The position numbers and the translations under genes are program-made. A stretch of DNA of 64,000 nt from the NCBI GenBank assembly GCA_033852135.1, contig JAWSVB010000022.1, forward strand, positions 1-64,000. The letters run 5' to 3'. Shown piece by piece: positions 8,351-15,387 of this stretch. The stretch's first letter is position 1. Every line of letters begins with the position of its first letter. The notes under the pieces were generated by a model that did not search any database, had not been told where the DNA came from, and saw only the letters and a list, made by a program, of their open reading frames with translations. The DNA comes from QZLE01 sp033852135. Lineage in GTDB: Bacteria; Pseudomonadota; Gammaproteobacteria; QZLD01.

Positions 8351-9517
8351 GTGACAGCTGAAACAAATATTTCTAAAAAAATGGAAGATATTGCTCCTTT
8401 CTATGTAATGGATGTAGTAAACCGCGTAAAAGAGTTAGAGAAAGAGGGTAGAGATATTGTGCGTATGGAGGTTGGGGAACCTGATTTTGAGACCGCAGAA
8501 CCAATTGTAAAAGCTGGTATTTCAGCCTTACAAAATGGGCAAACAAAATATACTCATTCGTTAGGTGTTATTGAGTTGCGTGAAAAGATTGCAGAGCATT
8601 ATCAACTAAACCACGGTGTAAGCATTCCTGTTGAGAGAATTATTATTACAAATGGAGCTTCTGGCGCATTGTTATTAGCTATGGGGGTTTTAGTAAATTG
8701 TAATGATAAAGTTATTTTATCTGATCCTGGATACCCATGTAATCGTCACTTCGTTAAGCTGTTTGAAGGGGAGGTTGTTTCTGTCCCTGTGGAAGCATCT
8801 ACTGGCTTCCAATTGAATTCTGATTTAGTTGAACAATATCATGATGCTGATACTAAAGCTGTGATAGTAAGTACACCATCAAACCCAACAGGAACTACAG
8901 TTAGTAAAGAGCAAATTCAACAAATACAAAATATTTGCGCTAAAAAAGGATCAACGCTAATTGTTGATGAGATTTATCATGGCTTAATCTATGAAGATAA
9001 GACTCCATCAGCTGTGACCATTTCAGATGAGATTTTTGTAATAAATAGCTTTTCAAAATATTTTGGAATGACAGGGTGGCGCCTTGGATGGATGGTTGTT
9101 CCGGAAAAATATATAGATGCTGTAGATCGTTTATCGCAAAATGTATTTTTATCAGCTCCAACAATATCGCAATATGCTGCTATAGAAGCATTTAATATAG
9201 AAACCATTGAGATCTTAGAAGAAAGAAAGGAGATCTTAAAGCAAAGAAGGGATTATCTTTTGCCGCAGCTGCAAAAGATAGGGTTTATAATTGAATCTAC
9301 CCCTCAGGGAGCATTTTATCTTTATGCTGATTGCAGTAAGTTTACCAATGATAGTTATAAGTTTTGTTTTGAATTATTAGAAAATACTGGAGTTGCAATA
9401 ACTCCAGGTAAGGACTTTGGTAGCCATAATTCAGACAAATATGTACGCTTTGCCTATGTCAGCAACTTGGAAAGATTAACCCTTGGCGTACAGAGGTTGA
9501 AAGAATATTTGGGGTAA
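8351..9517 (+). CDS. Class I/II PLP-dependent aminotransferase (aspartate aminotransferase-like)
   Basis: A 388-residue fold-type I aminotransferase. The phosphopyridoxal lysine lies in SFSKYFGMTGWRLGW near residue 235-249. Upstream are STPSNPTGT (substrate-side Asn) near 180 and VDEIYHGL (cofactor-binding Asp and Tyr) near 205; KYVRFAY near the end carries the arginine that binds the substrate carboxylate. The start is GTG at 8351, following AGGA. The gene is divergent from gluQ. Many close relatives are annotated simply as pyridoxal-dependent aminotransferase, so the amino donor cannot be read from the sequence. Confidence 0.88.
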   Translation: MTAETNISKKMEDIAPFYVMDVVNRVKELEKEGRDIVRMEVGEPDFETAEPIVKAGISALQNGQTKYTHSLGVIELREKIAEHYQLNHGVSIPVERIIITNGASGALLLAMGVLVNCNDKVILSDPGYPCNRHFVKLFEGEVVSVPVEASTGFQLNSDLVEQYHDADTKAVIVSTPSNPTGTTVSKEQIQQIQNICAKKGSTLIVDEIYHGLIYEDKTPSAVTISDEIFVINSFSKYFGMTGWRLGWMVVPEKYIDAVDRLSQNVFLSAPTISQYAAIEAFNIETIEILEERKEILKQRRDYLLPQLQKIGFIIESTPQGAFYLYADCSKFTNDSYKFCFELLENTGVAITPGKDFGSHNSDKYVRFAYVSNLERLTLGVQRLKEYLG

Positions 9518-9552
9518 CCACTTAATTTAAACAATTAGTGGTTAAAAAATAT

Positions 9553-9918
9553 TCAACAGGCGCTCTGATAGCCTTGCTCAAACATATAGTCGATATATTT
9601 GGTTATCAATTTTATTTTTTTCTTTTCAGGCTTATAAAACTCAAGACCAATTTGCATATGCCCAGCAGGATGAGTTAACTCAATTATATGGGTAACACAG
9701 CATATTAAATCTATGGTTTCTAGGGTTTTGGTTTTTGGGTTTAGAATTGGTATGGCAATCGCTACTTGTTCATTACAGTAGAAGGGGACATCGCTTTTTA
9801 TTGCAACTCCTCCTACTGAAAGGTTTTCACAAGTTACTGTTGCTGACTCCCCGCATTGTTTGAATATGGTGATTTGTCCATCAAACCTTATTCGTTGGTG
9901 ACGTCTTCGCTCCCGCAT
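9553..9918 (-). CDS. PilZ domain protein (c-di-GMP receptor)
   Basis: A stand-alone 121-residue PilZ domain. The c-di-GMP-binding signatures are both present: an arginine cluster RRRHQRIRF at the N-terminus and ENLSVGGV (the D/N-x-S-x-x-G motif) near residue 32-39. The core beta barrel ends at GLEFYKP near 98. With three GGDEF/EAL proteins in the same window, it is a possible reader of the signal they set, but nothing ties it to a specific one. It is convergent with the aminotransferase gene and 77 bases downstream of cysZ on the same strand. Confidence 0.88.
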   Translation of the reverse strand: MRERRRHQRIRFDGQITIFKQCGESATVTCENLSVGGVAIKSDVPFYCNEQVAIAIPILNPKTKTLETIDLICCVTHIIELTHPAGHMQIGLEFYKPEKKKIKLITKYIDYMFEQGYQSAC

Positions 9919-9995
9919 AGTCTGACACCTTTATGTAGTTATTATTTTTTGAGTTTGGACTATTGGAAAAGGAATTGCTATGAAACAGTTCTCAG

Positions 9996-10895
9996 CTAGT
10001 CAAAATCCCTAGTTCTGATCACTACATCATCAACTTCGCTAGTTTCTTTAGCGGTGGTAGATGGCGTTTCAACAGAGTCGTTTGTGATAGCTGGTGCATC
10101 AGTATTTTCGTTACTAATCTGCTTTATTTGTTGGTGATTCTCTTTCCAAAGCAGAGTGGCACCAATCACTGCGGCAGGCATAACTAAAAAATTTAGAATT
10201 GGGATCATCGTAAGAACCGAAGCAGCGGCTCCAAATCCAAATGAAAGAGCCCTCTTTTCAGCTAATTTTGCTTTTAGATCTTTAAAAGAGTGATTGTTGT
10301 TTCCAGCTGGAAAATCACAGTACTCTACAGCTAATACCCATGCTCCGAAAAGGAACCATAGCGGTGCTGCAATAATGTTAACTACAGGAATTATCGAAAT
10401 AATTATTAATGGTATTAGGAGCTTGCAGAAGTATAAGATCTTGCGAACTTCATGCAGTATTGCTGTAGGGATCTCTTTAAATAAAGATGTTTCTGTATCG
10501 ATTACTGGCTTTTCGCTGTAATACACCTCTTCAGTTTTTTCGGATAGACGGCCGTTGAAAGGTGATGCAATTAGGTTTGCAACAATGGTATAAGAGAATG
10601 AAGTTACTATCAGAGAAAGTACAGAAAATAATATATAGAGTAGAAATTTAAGTACGCTTAAAAAAATGCCTGCAACCCATGCTAACCATTCTGGCCAGTC
10701 ATTTAAAGCAGACTCGTTCGGCATTATCCATTCTAATAAGTCACTAAACTGATAAAACGCAATTACAAGTATAATGCTGAGGATAGCAAAGCTGATAATC
10801 GCAGGGACTAAGACGAATCGCTTCAGACCTGGTCTGGTTATTTGCCCAAGTCCCTTAAAAAAATAGTTTATTCCGGTTATAAAATCGCTAATCAT
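9996..10895 (-). CDS. cysZ: CysZ/EI24 family membrane protein, sulfate uptake
   Basis: A 299-residue integral membrane protein of the EI24 family. It begins with the typical DFITGINYFFKGLGQI and has hydrophobic helices around residues 25-50, 73-115, 155-195 and 210-240; ASPFNGRLSEKTE is a family landmark. In E. coli, CysZ carries sulfate across the inner membrane to the cysteine pathway. The last 45 residues are a Thr/Asp/Glu-rich soluble tail that seems longer than in the E. coli protein. It lies 14 bases after queF on the same strand and may be co-transcribed with it. Confidence 0.82.
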   Translation of the reverse strand: MISDFITGINYFFKGLGQITRPGLKRFVLVPAIISFAILSIILVIAFYQFSDLLEWIMPNESALNDWPEWLAWVAGIFLSVLKFLLYILFSVLSLIVTSFSYTIVANLIASPFNGRLSEKTEEVYYSEKPVIDTETSLFKEIPTAILHEVRKILYFCKLLIPLIIISIIPVVNIIAAPLWFLFGAWVLAVEYCDFPAGNNNHSFKDLKAKLAEKRALSFGFGAAASVLTMIPILNFLVMPAAVIGATLLWKENHQQIKQISNENTDAPAITNDSVETPSTTAKETSEVDDVVIRTRDFD

Positions 10896-10909
10896 GTAGC
10901 AGTTATAAA

Positions 10910-11296
10910 CTATAAGTATACTGGTTGTCTAGGTTCCCAGTTTTCTGCGCGGTGTTCTGCTGAGACTGTAGTGTAGATTCCGCCACGAACATTGAACTCA
11001 GCTGTTACGCGCATGAAGCGAGGGTCACAAGCTTTTACAAGGTCTTGTAGCATTTCATTAGTTACTGCTTCATGGAATGCACCAGCTTCACGGAATGACC
11101 ACATGTACAGTTTAAGTGATTTAAGTTCTACACAAGTTTTGTCAGCGATATATTCAATAACAATTGTGGCGAAGTCAGGCTGGCCAGTTTTAGGACATAG
11201 GCAAGTAAATTCAGGTATCTCGATTTTGATAACGTAATCATTTTGTTGCTGAGGGTTTTCAAAAGTTTCAAGTTCTTTGCTTGGCTGTGATCCCAT
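10910..11296 (-). CDS. queF: NADPH-dependent 7-cyano-7-deazaguanine reductase (short, type I)
   Basis: QueF reduces preQ0 to preQ1 in queuosine synthesis. The 128 residues correspond to the short unimodular form. The diagnostic motif ELKSLKLYMWSFR is near residue 57-69, and FTCLCPKTGQPDFA supplies the catalytic cysteine that forms the thioimide with preQ0 and the acidic residue after it. The ending AEHRAENWEPRQPVYL is typical of the family. Together with gluQ in this window it implies queuosine-modified tRNA. A terminator and tRNA-Lys lie upstream, so queF must have its own promoter in the 30 bases after the terminator or rely on read-through. Confidence 0.95.
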   Translation of the reverse strand: MGSQPSKELETFENPQQQNDYVIKIEIPEFTCLCPKTGQPDFATIVIEYIADKTCVELKSLKLYMWSFREAGAFHEAVTNEMLQDLVKACDPRFMRVTAEFNVRGGIYTTVSAEHRAENWEPRQPVYL

Positions 11297-11327
11297 GTTA
11301 ATGATCCTCTAGTTTTGTAACAATTAG

Positions 11328-11361
11328 AAAAAAGGCCAATCTCAAAGAGGTTGGCCTTTTT
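11328..11361 (-). terminator. Rho-independent terminator after tRNA-Lys
   Basis: AAAAAAGGCCAA (11328-11339) and TTGGCCTTTTT (11351-11361) form a perfect stem with an 11-base loop. On the minus strand the stem is followed by a run of T, which would stop transcription coming from tRNA-Lys before queF. Confidence 0.85.
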
Positions 11362-11368
11362 AGGAATT

Positions 11369-11444
11369 TGGTGGGGTGCATAGGAATCGAACCTATGACC
11401 TGCGGATTAAAAGTCCGTTGCTCTACCGACTGAGCTAGCACCCC
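11369..11444 (-). tRNA. tRNA-Lys (anticodon TTT)
   Basis: On the minus strand the acceptor GGGGTGC pairs with GCACCCC, followed by A and an encoded CCA. The D-arm GCTCAGTCGGTAGAGC, anticodon arm CGGACTTTTAATCCG (anticodon TTT) and T-arm CATAGGTTCGATTCCTATG all close. Length is 76 bases. It is followed by the terminator at 11328-11361. Confidence 0.97.
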
Positions 11445-11696
11445 GTTTCACTGCAATTGAGCGCTGCATTCTACAGAGTTTTTTTTGTATTGCAATAGCC
11501 AAAAACGCAATTTTTTAAAAAAAAGTAAAAAAAATGAGGTGTGTTTTTTAGGGGTGGAAAAAGGTTGATAAAACCAGTATTGATGGGGTTGTGTGGGTTT
11601 TTGAATAACCTCATGTACAACTTAAGTTTTCATCCATGTATAGGTGTGGTTTATGTATATTGCTGAGATAGTAAAATATAAATTTTATTAGCCAAT
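11445..11696. other. Gap between tRNA-Lys and the DUF945 gene
   Basis: AT-rich DNA with a long A/T run around 11475-11535. It should contain the minus-strand promoter of tRNA-Lys just above 11445. I see no coding frame and no other clear structure before the terminator at 11697-11729. Confidence 0.4.
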
Positions 11697-11729
11697 AAAA
11701 AAACGGCAATTAATTATGATTGCCGTTTT
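11697..11729 (-). terminator. Rho-independent terminator of the DUF945 gene
   Basis: AAAACGGCAAT (11700-11710) pairs with ATTGCCGTTTT (11719-11729) around an eight-base loop. On the minus strand a T run follows (the A run at 11697-11703), 30 bases after the stop codon of the DUF945 gene. Confidence 0.8.
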
Positions 11730-11759
11730 GGTATGAAAACTTAAGTATAAATAAAGTTA

Positions 11760-13262
11760 TTATTGTAGTTGTTGCCCCTGAACCATTGAACCTATCAGTT
11801 GCTCAACAGGTATCTCTAGACCATTTAGATTTAGCATACCTTTATTTAGTTGTACTGAACCTACAATGTTATTAGCTTCAACCTTGATAATATTTTGCGC
11901 AGTTAGAGACTCAATTTTAGCTTTGACGTTATTGTTTATTAACTCAGTAACTTCGTCTTCAGTTGCTTTTTCTCCACTTAAAGCTAGATCACGCCTAACA
12001 CTCTTTTTTGCATCCATAGCAAGTGCCATCTCAACTAATGAGGTAGGGATAGAGATATTGGCATCTATTGAGATTAGAGGAATAAGTTCGAACGGGTTTT
12101 GTGGCATTGGTTTGCCTTCAAGGTCTAGAACTATTTTGCTATGTCCATCAATTTTTCCTTGTGGGGTGTTTAAACTAAGTGCGCTTATCTCAATTTCAGG
12201 CCCACGTTGAAGTAGCTTTGGAAGGCCTTCCATTAGTTTTTGTTGCGCAATGAAAATAGCTGCTTCAGGAGGTAGTCCTTGTTTTGCCATCTCCTGTTTT
12301 GCCAGTTCAAGTTCTTTGGCAATTGCTTTTATTGCTTCAGCATCAACTTTTCGTAGATCTAGCTGAAATTTTGCAGGACCATATTTGTCACCGTTGTAGT
12401 CAACATCTGAAATGGAAAGTTTTACAAAGCTAGAAAAGTCATTTCCTTCAATTTTATTTCCAGCTCCAAGTGCGAACTTATCTACGCTCCCTATAACTTT
12501 CATTCCCATTTGGTTTATATCAAACTTTGCATTATCAATTGTATAGCTGGCACTGGCATTAATGAAACTGCCATCTGCGAATGATCCTTTGGCTTTACCT
12601 TTGATACCATCAATTAAAAACCATACGTTTTTACTATCGACAGAAATTCCGCCTGCATGTATTGATGAATCGAAAGAGTTTGTAGTTGTATCATGTGCAA
12701 CGATTGATTTTGCACCAGTCCATTTAACACTTTCTTGAGAATCTCTTGGATTTACGAAATTTATTGGAGCAATCTCCATAGTAGTCTCTACAAGACCTGA
12801 GAATGAAACTTTTGAGCGAATTTTAAGTGGTTCAGCTCCTTGCCATACCATTGCAAGAATTCCTTGTATCTCAGGAGTTGGCTTTACTTTTGTTTCGATA
12901 AAAGCTGCTATAGGAGCTGCTGGATCAAAATCAGGAGCTTTAAATGCAAATGGACCATGATAGATCTTATGCTCTAGCGGGATAATAATTGGTTGGTCAC
13001 TTGGAATGATTTGGGTTTTTGCAGCATCATTAAGCTCTTGTGTATTGATGCTGATTTCAGCTTCAATAGTTGATATAAGAAGCCCCTTTTCATAATTCTT
13101 TATTTTGTATGAAACAACCTGTTCACCAGTTGTTTGCTTCATAGATTTTTCAAAACTTTCTTTAGCAAGAGAACCTGACCATGAATAGGCCCCCGCTCCT
13201 AAAGCAGCCATTATTGCTGCGATTACAACTAACCCAATGATTAACCCTAATAACTTTTTCAT
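11760..13262 (-). CDS. DUF945 (YdgA-like) exported protein
   Basis: I start at ATG 13262 because GGAG lies seven bases upstream and the product then begins MKKLLGLIIG, a hydrophobic signal or anchor segment (residues 4-24); a further in-frame start at 13334 would add 24 unlikely residues. The 500-residue protein is the YdgA type: one N-terminal membrane anchor, then a long soluble region with repeated beta-rich segments and IKNYEKGLL near residue 55, a landmark of DUF945. E. coli YdgA is an envelope protein of unclear role. The gene is monocistronic, bounded by a terminator. Confidence 0.8.
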   Translation of the reverse strand: MKKLLGLIIGLVVIAAIMAALGAGAYSWSGSLAKESFEKSMKQTTGEQVVSYKIKNYEKGLLISTIEAEISINTQELNDAAKTQIIPSDQPIIIPLEHKIYHGPFAFKAPDFDPAAPIAAFIETKVKPTPEIQGILAMVWQGAEPLKIRSKVSFSGLVETTMEIAPINFVNPRDSQESVKWTGAKSIVAHDTTTNSFDSSIHAGGISVDSKNVWFLIDGIKGKAKGSFADGSFINASASYTIDNAKFDINQMGMKVIGSVDKFALGAGNKIEGNDFSSFVKLSISDVDYNGDKYGPAKFQLDLRKVDAEAIKAIAKELELAKQEMAKQGLPPEAAIFIAQQKLMEGLPKLLQRGPEIEISALSLNTPQGKIDGHSKIVLDLEGKPMPQNPFELIPLISIDANISIPTSLVEMALAMDAKKSVRRDLALSGEKATEDEVTELINNNVKAKIESLTAQNIIKVEANNIVGSVQLNKGMLNLNGLEIPVEQLIGSMVQGQQLQ

Positions 13263-13354
13263 TGTTTGCTCCATTTGTGGGTATTTCCTGAAATTACTAC
13301 CATAGATAATAGTGATTGCTGGTTGGAATAGCAATTAATCATTACCATCCAGAA

Positions 13355-13377
13355 AGAGGGAGTTTGTCGCTCCCTCT
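13355..13377 (-). terminator. Hairpin after the FKBP gene, likely terminator
   Basis: AGAGGGAG (13355-13362) pairs with CTCCCTCT (13370-13377) around TTTGTCG. On the minus strand the stem is followed by TTTCT, a weak T tract, about 40 bases after the stop of the FKBP gene. Confidence 0.55.
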
Positions 13378-13415
13378 GTTGTGCTTAAACCTGTGTTTAT
13401 TATAGTGTTAAGAGA

Positions 13416-14204
13416 TTACATTCTGTTTGTTTTTACACTTGTATTACTGGTTTTACCATTATTGTTACTTTTGTTATTTGATTTTGGAGGTGCTACAACT
13501 TTAACACCATCTTTACCCTCGATCTCAAGAAGCTCAATATCAAATATTAGTGTTGAATTTGCAGGTATTGCTTGTGAAGGACTGCGTGAACCATATGCAA
13601 GTTCTGATGGTATAAATAATCTCCACTTACTGCCTACCTTCATCATTTGTAGTGCTTCGGTCCACCCTTTGATTACGCGATTTACAGGGGTGGTAAATGG
13701 TTTTCTGCGCCCATAAGATGAATCAAAGGTAGTTCCATCAATCAAAGTGCCTTTATAGTGTGCTTTAATAGTATCTGTAGCTTTTGGTGATGCGCCTGCC
13801 CCTGGAGTGATTATTTTATATTGCATGCCAGACCTGGTTTGTACTACACCTTTAACTTTTCTATTTTCAGCCATGAATCTTTTGCCTTCGATAAGATTTT
13901 TTTTGGCTATCTCTTCTTTTTCATTTGCCTGTAATTTTTTAACCGCTTTCATGGAGTTGTCCATTTGAGCGTTTGATAGCCTAGGCTTACTTCCTACAAT
14001 GCCATCACGAATCCCAGAAAAGAGAGACTCAATATTAAATCCATTAAAATTGTTAGCGCGAATGTAACGCCCCATTTTTATACCCATGGTATAACTTGCT
14101 TTTCTGGCATCTGTATCTAGTGTATTTTTTTTAGCAAAAGCGCTTGATGATGCTGTAATGATGATTCCTACGGCTAGCACATTAATTATTAGTTTGGAAA
14201 GCAT
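13416..14204 (-). CDS. FKBP-type peptidyl-prolyl isomerase, FkpA/Mip-like, exported
   Basis: A periplasmic proline isomerase and chaperone of 262 residues. A signal peptide (cleaved near SSAFAKK, residue 24) is followed by the helical dimerisation domain typical of FkpA/Mip (about 30-110: YTMGIKMGRYI, MKAVKKLQANEKEE). The FKBP domain then runs from about 115 to 235 (IKAHYKGTLIDGTTFDSSY, VIKGWTEALQMMKVGSKWRLFIPSELAYG, LIFDIELLEI). The final 30 residues are an unusual low-complexity Asn/Ser/Lys tail beyond the normal end of the fold. It is divergent from the rhodanese-like gene and ends at its own hairpin. Confidence 0.92.
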   Translation of the reverse strand: MLSKLIINVLAVGIIITASSSAFAKKNTLDTDARKASYTMGIKMGRYIRANNFNGFNIESLFSGIRDGIVGSKPRLSNAQMDNSMKAVKKLQANEKEEIAKKNLIEGKRFMAENRKVKGVVQTRSGMQYKIITPGAGASPKATDTIKAHYKGTLIDGTTFDSSYGRRKPFTTPVNRVIKGWTEALQMMKVGSKWRLFIPSELAYGSRSPSQAIPANSTLIFDIELLEIEGKDGVKVVAPPKSNNKSNNNGKTSNTSVKTNRM

Positions 14205-14448
14205 TATTGGTCCTTTATTAAATCAGTCTTTGGCGCTGTTCTTAAGAAATTATAATTTAAATATTAAGCAGTGATTATAGGATTCAATTTGTAAAAAGTC
14301 TCATATAAAAATTATGCTTAATATTAGCTGAGTCTACCAGAGAAGTTATTGGCTTATTTTTGGCGTAATTTCAGGATTTATAAGGTTCTTGGGTCTATAA
14401 TTAGTTGTGAAAGAAATTCTATAAAAAAGTCTCGGGTTATTTATTTTA

Positions 14449-15387
14449 ATGTTACTGCAAACAATTATTAAGAATGTAAAAAAGATGGCTATTCTGAACA
14501 GTAGTTTATTCGCAGTAAGTCTTTTTTTTAGCTCGTTATCTTATGCTGTTGAACTTCCTGGTTTACTCGTCGATAAACAATGGCTTGCAACCAATATGGA
14601 TAGTTCTGATTTGGTTGTTGTTGATGTTAGGCCAACAGAAAAGTATAAACATAGCCATATTCTTGGTGCCTACAATATAAGTGTTGATAAGACATACTCA
14701 TCTCAAGGAAATCAAATTCGTTCAATTCGAGCTATGCAAAAGCTTTTTGAGAAAGCAGGAATATCAAATAATAAGAAAGTTGTTTTATACGATGAAAATT
14801 ATCTTGATGCAGCTCGGGTGTTTTGGTTGCTTGAGGTTTTTGGTCACGTTAATAAAGTTGGAATACTTGATGGTGGTTTTCCAGGCTGGATTAGGTCAAA
14901 TCTTCCTCAGTCTAGTGATATTTATGAATCAAAGTTGGAACTGTTTAGGCCAACAGTTGACCCAGAAAGGTTTGCAACGAAGATGTCTATGCTGCTTGCT
15001 TTAGAAGGGGCTGATATGGTTGTTGTTGATGCAAGAGATAAGAAAAAGTTTCATGGTGCTGCAAACAATAGTGAAAGTGGAGATAGAGAGGGGCATATTC
15101 CAGGAGCTGTAAGTATACCTTGGAATGAAAATCTAAGTTATCTAGATGGAGTTCCAAGAATTGCATCTGTTTCGCAGCTGTCAGAGGTATATAACCAAGT
15201 TAGCCAAGATATTGCAGTTTTTATATATGATGATGATGGGAAAAAAGCAGCTATAAATTATTTCGCGCTACGTTTGATCGGCAAGAAAGCTGCAGTTTAT
15301 GGTGCTGGATGGAATGAATGGTCTAGAAACATATCTCTTCCTGTAGTTAAGTTTGGGTCTTTAAACAAATACGATGATTTAGAATGA
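14449..15387 (+). CDS. Exported two-domain rhodanese-like protein lacking all cysteines
   Basis: A signal peptide (cleavage near LSYAVEL, residue 33) is followed by two rhodanese domains at about residues 38-165 and 175-305. Fold landmarks are clear: VVVDVRP, HSHILGAYNI, GGFPGW in the first; VVVDARD, GHIPGAVSIPW, FIYDDDGKKAA in the second. Active sulfurtransferases need a cysteine in the second active-site loop; here the loop reads DDDGKKA, and there is no cysteine anywhere in the protein. It therefore cannot carry a persulfide and is probably a binding or sensing domain. The stop overlaps the start of the next gene (ATGA at 15384-15387), so the two are translationally coupled. Another possible start is ATG 14485. 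Confidence 0.85.
   Translation: MLLQTIIKNVKKMAILNSSLFAVSLFFSSLSYAVELPGLLVDKQWLATNMDSSDLVVVDVRPTEKYKHSHILGAYNISVDKTYSSQGNQIRSIRAMQKLFEKAGISNNKKVVLYDENYLDAARVFWLLEVFGHVNKVGILDGGFPGWIRSNLPQSSDIYESKLELFRPTVDPERFATKMSMLLALEGADMVVVDARDKKKFHGAANNSESGDREGHIPGAVSIPWNENLSYLDGVPRIASVSQLSEVYNQVSQDIAVFIYDDDGKKAAINYFALRLIGKKAAVYGAGWNEWSRNISLPVVKFGSLNKYDDLE

Noticed and set aside
14350..14366. Sigma-54-like TGGCTTATTTTTGGCG before the rhodanese gene
   Set aside because: GG-N10-GC spacing is right, but the -12 element is TGGC rather than TTGC; too weak to list as a promoter.
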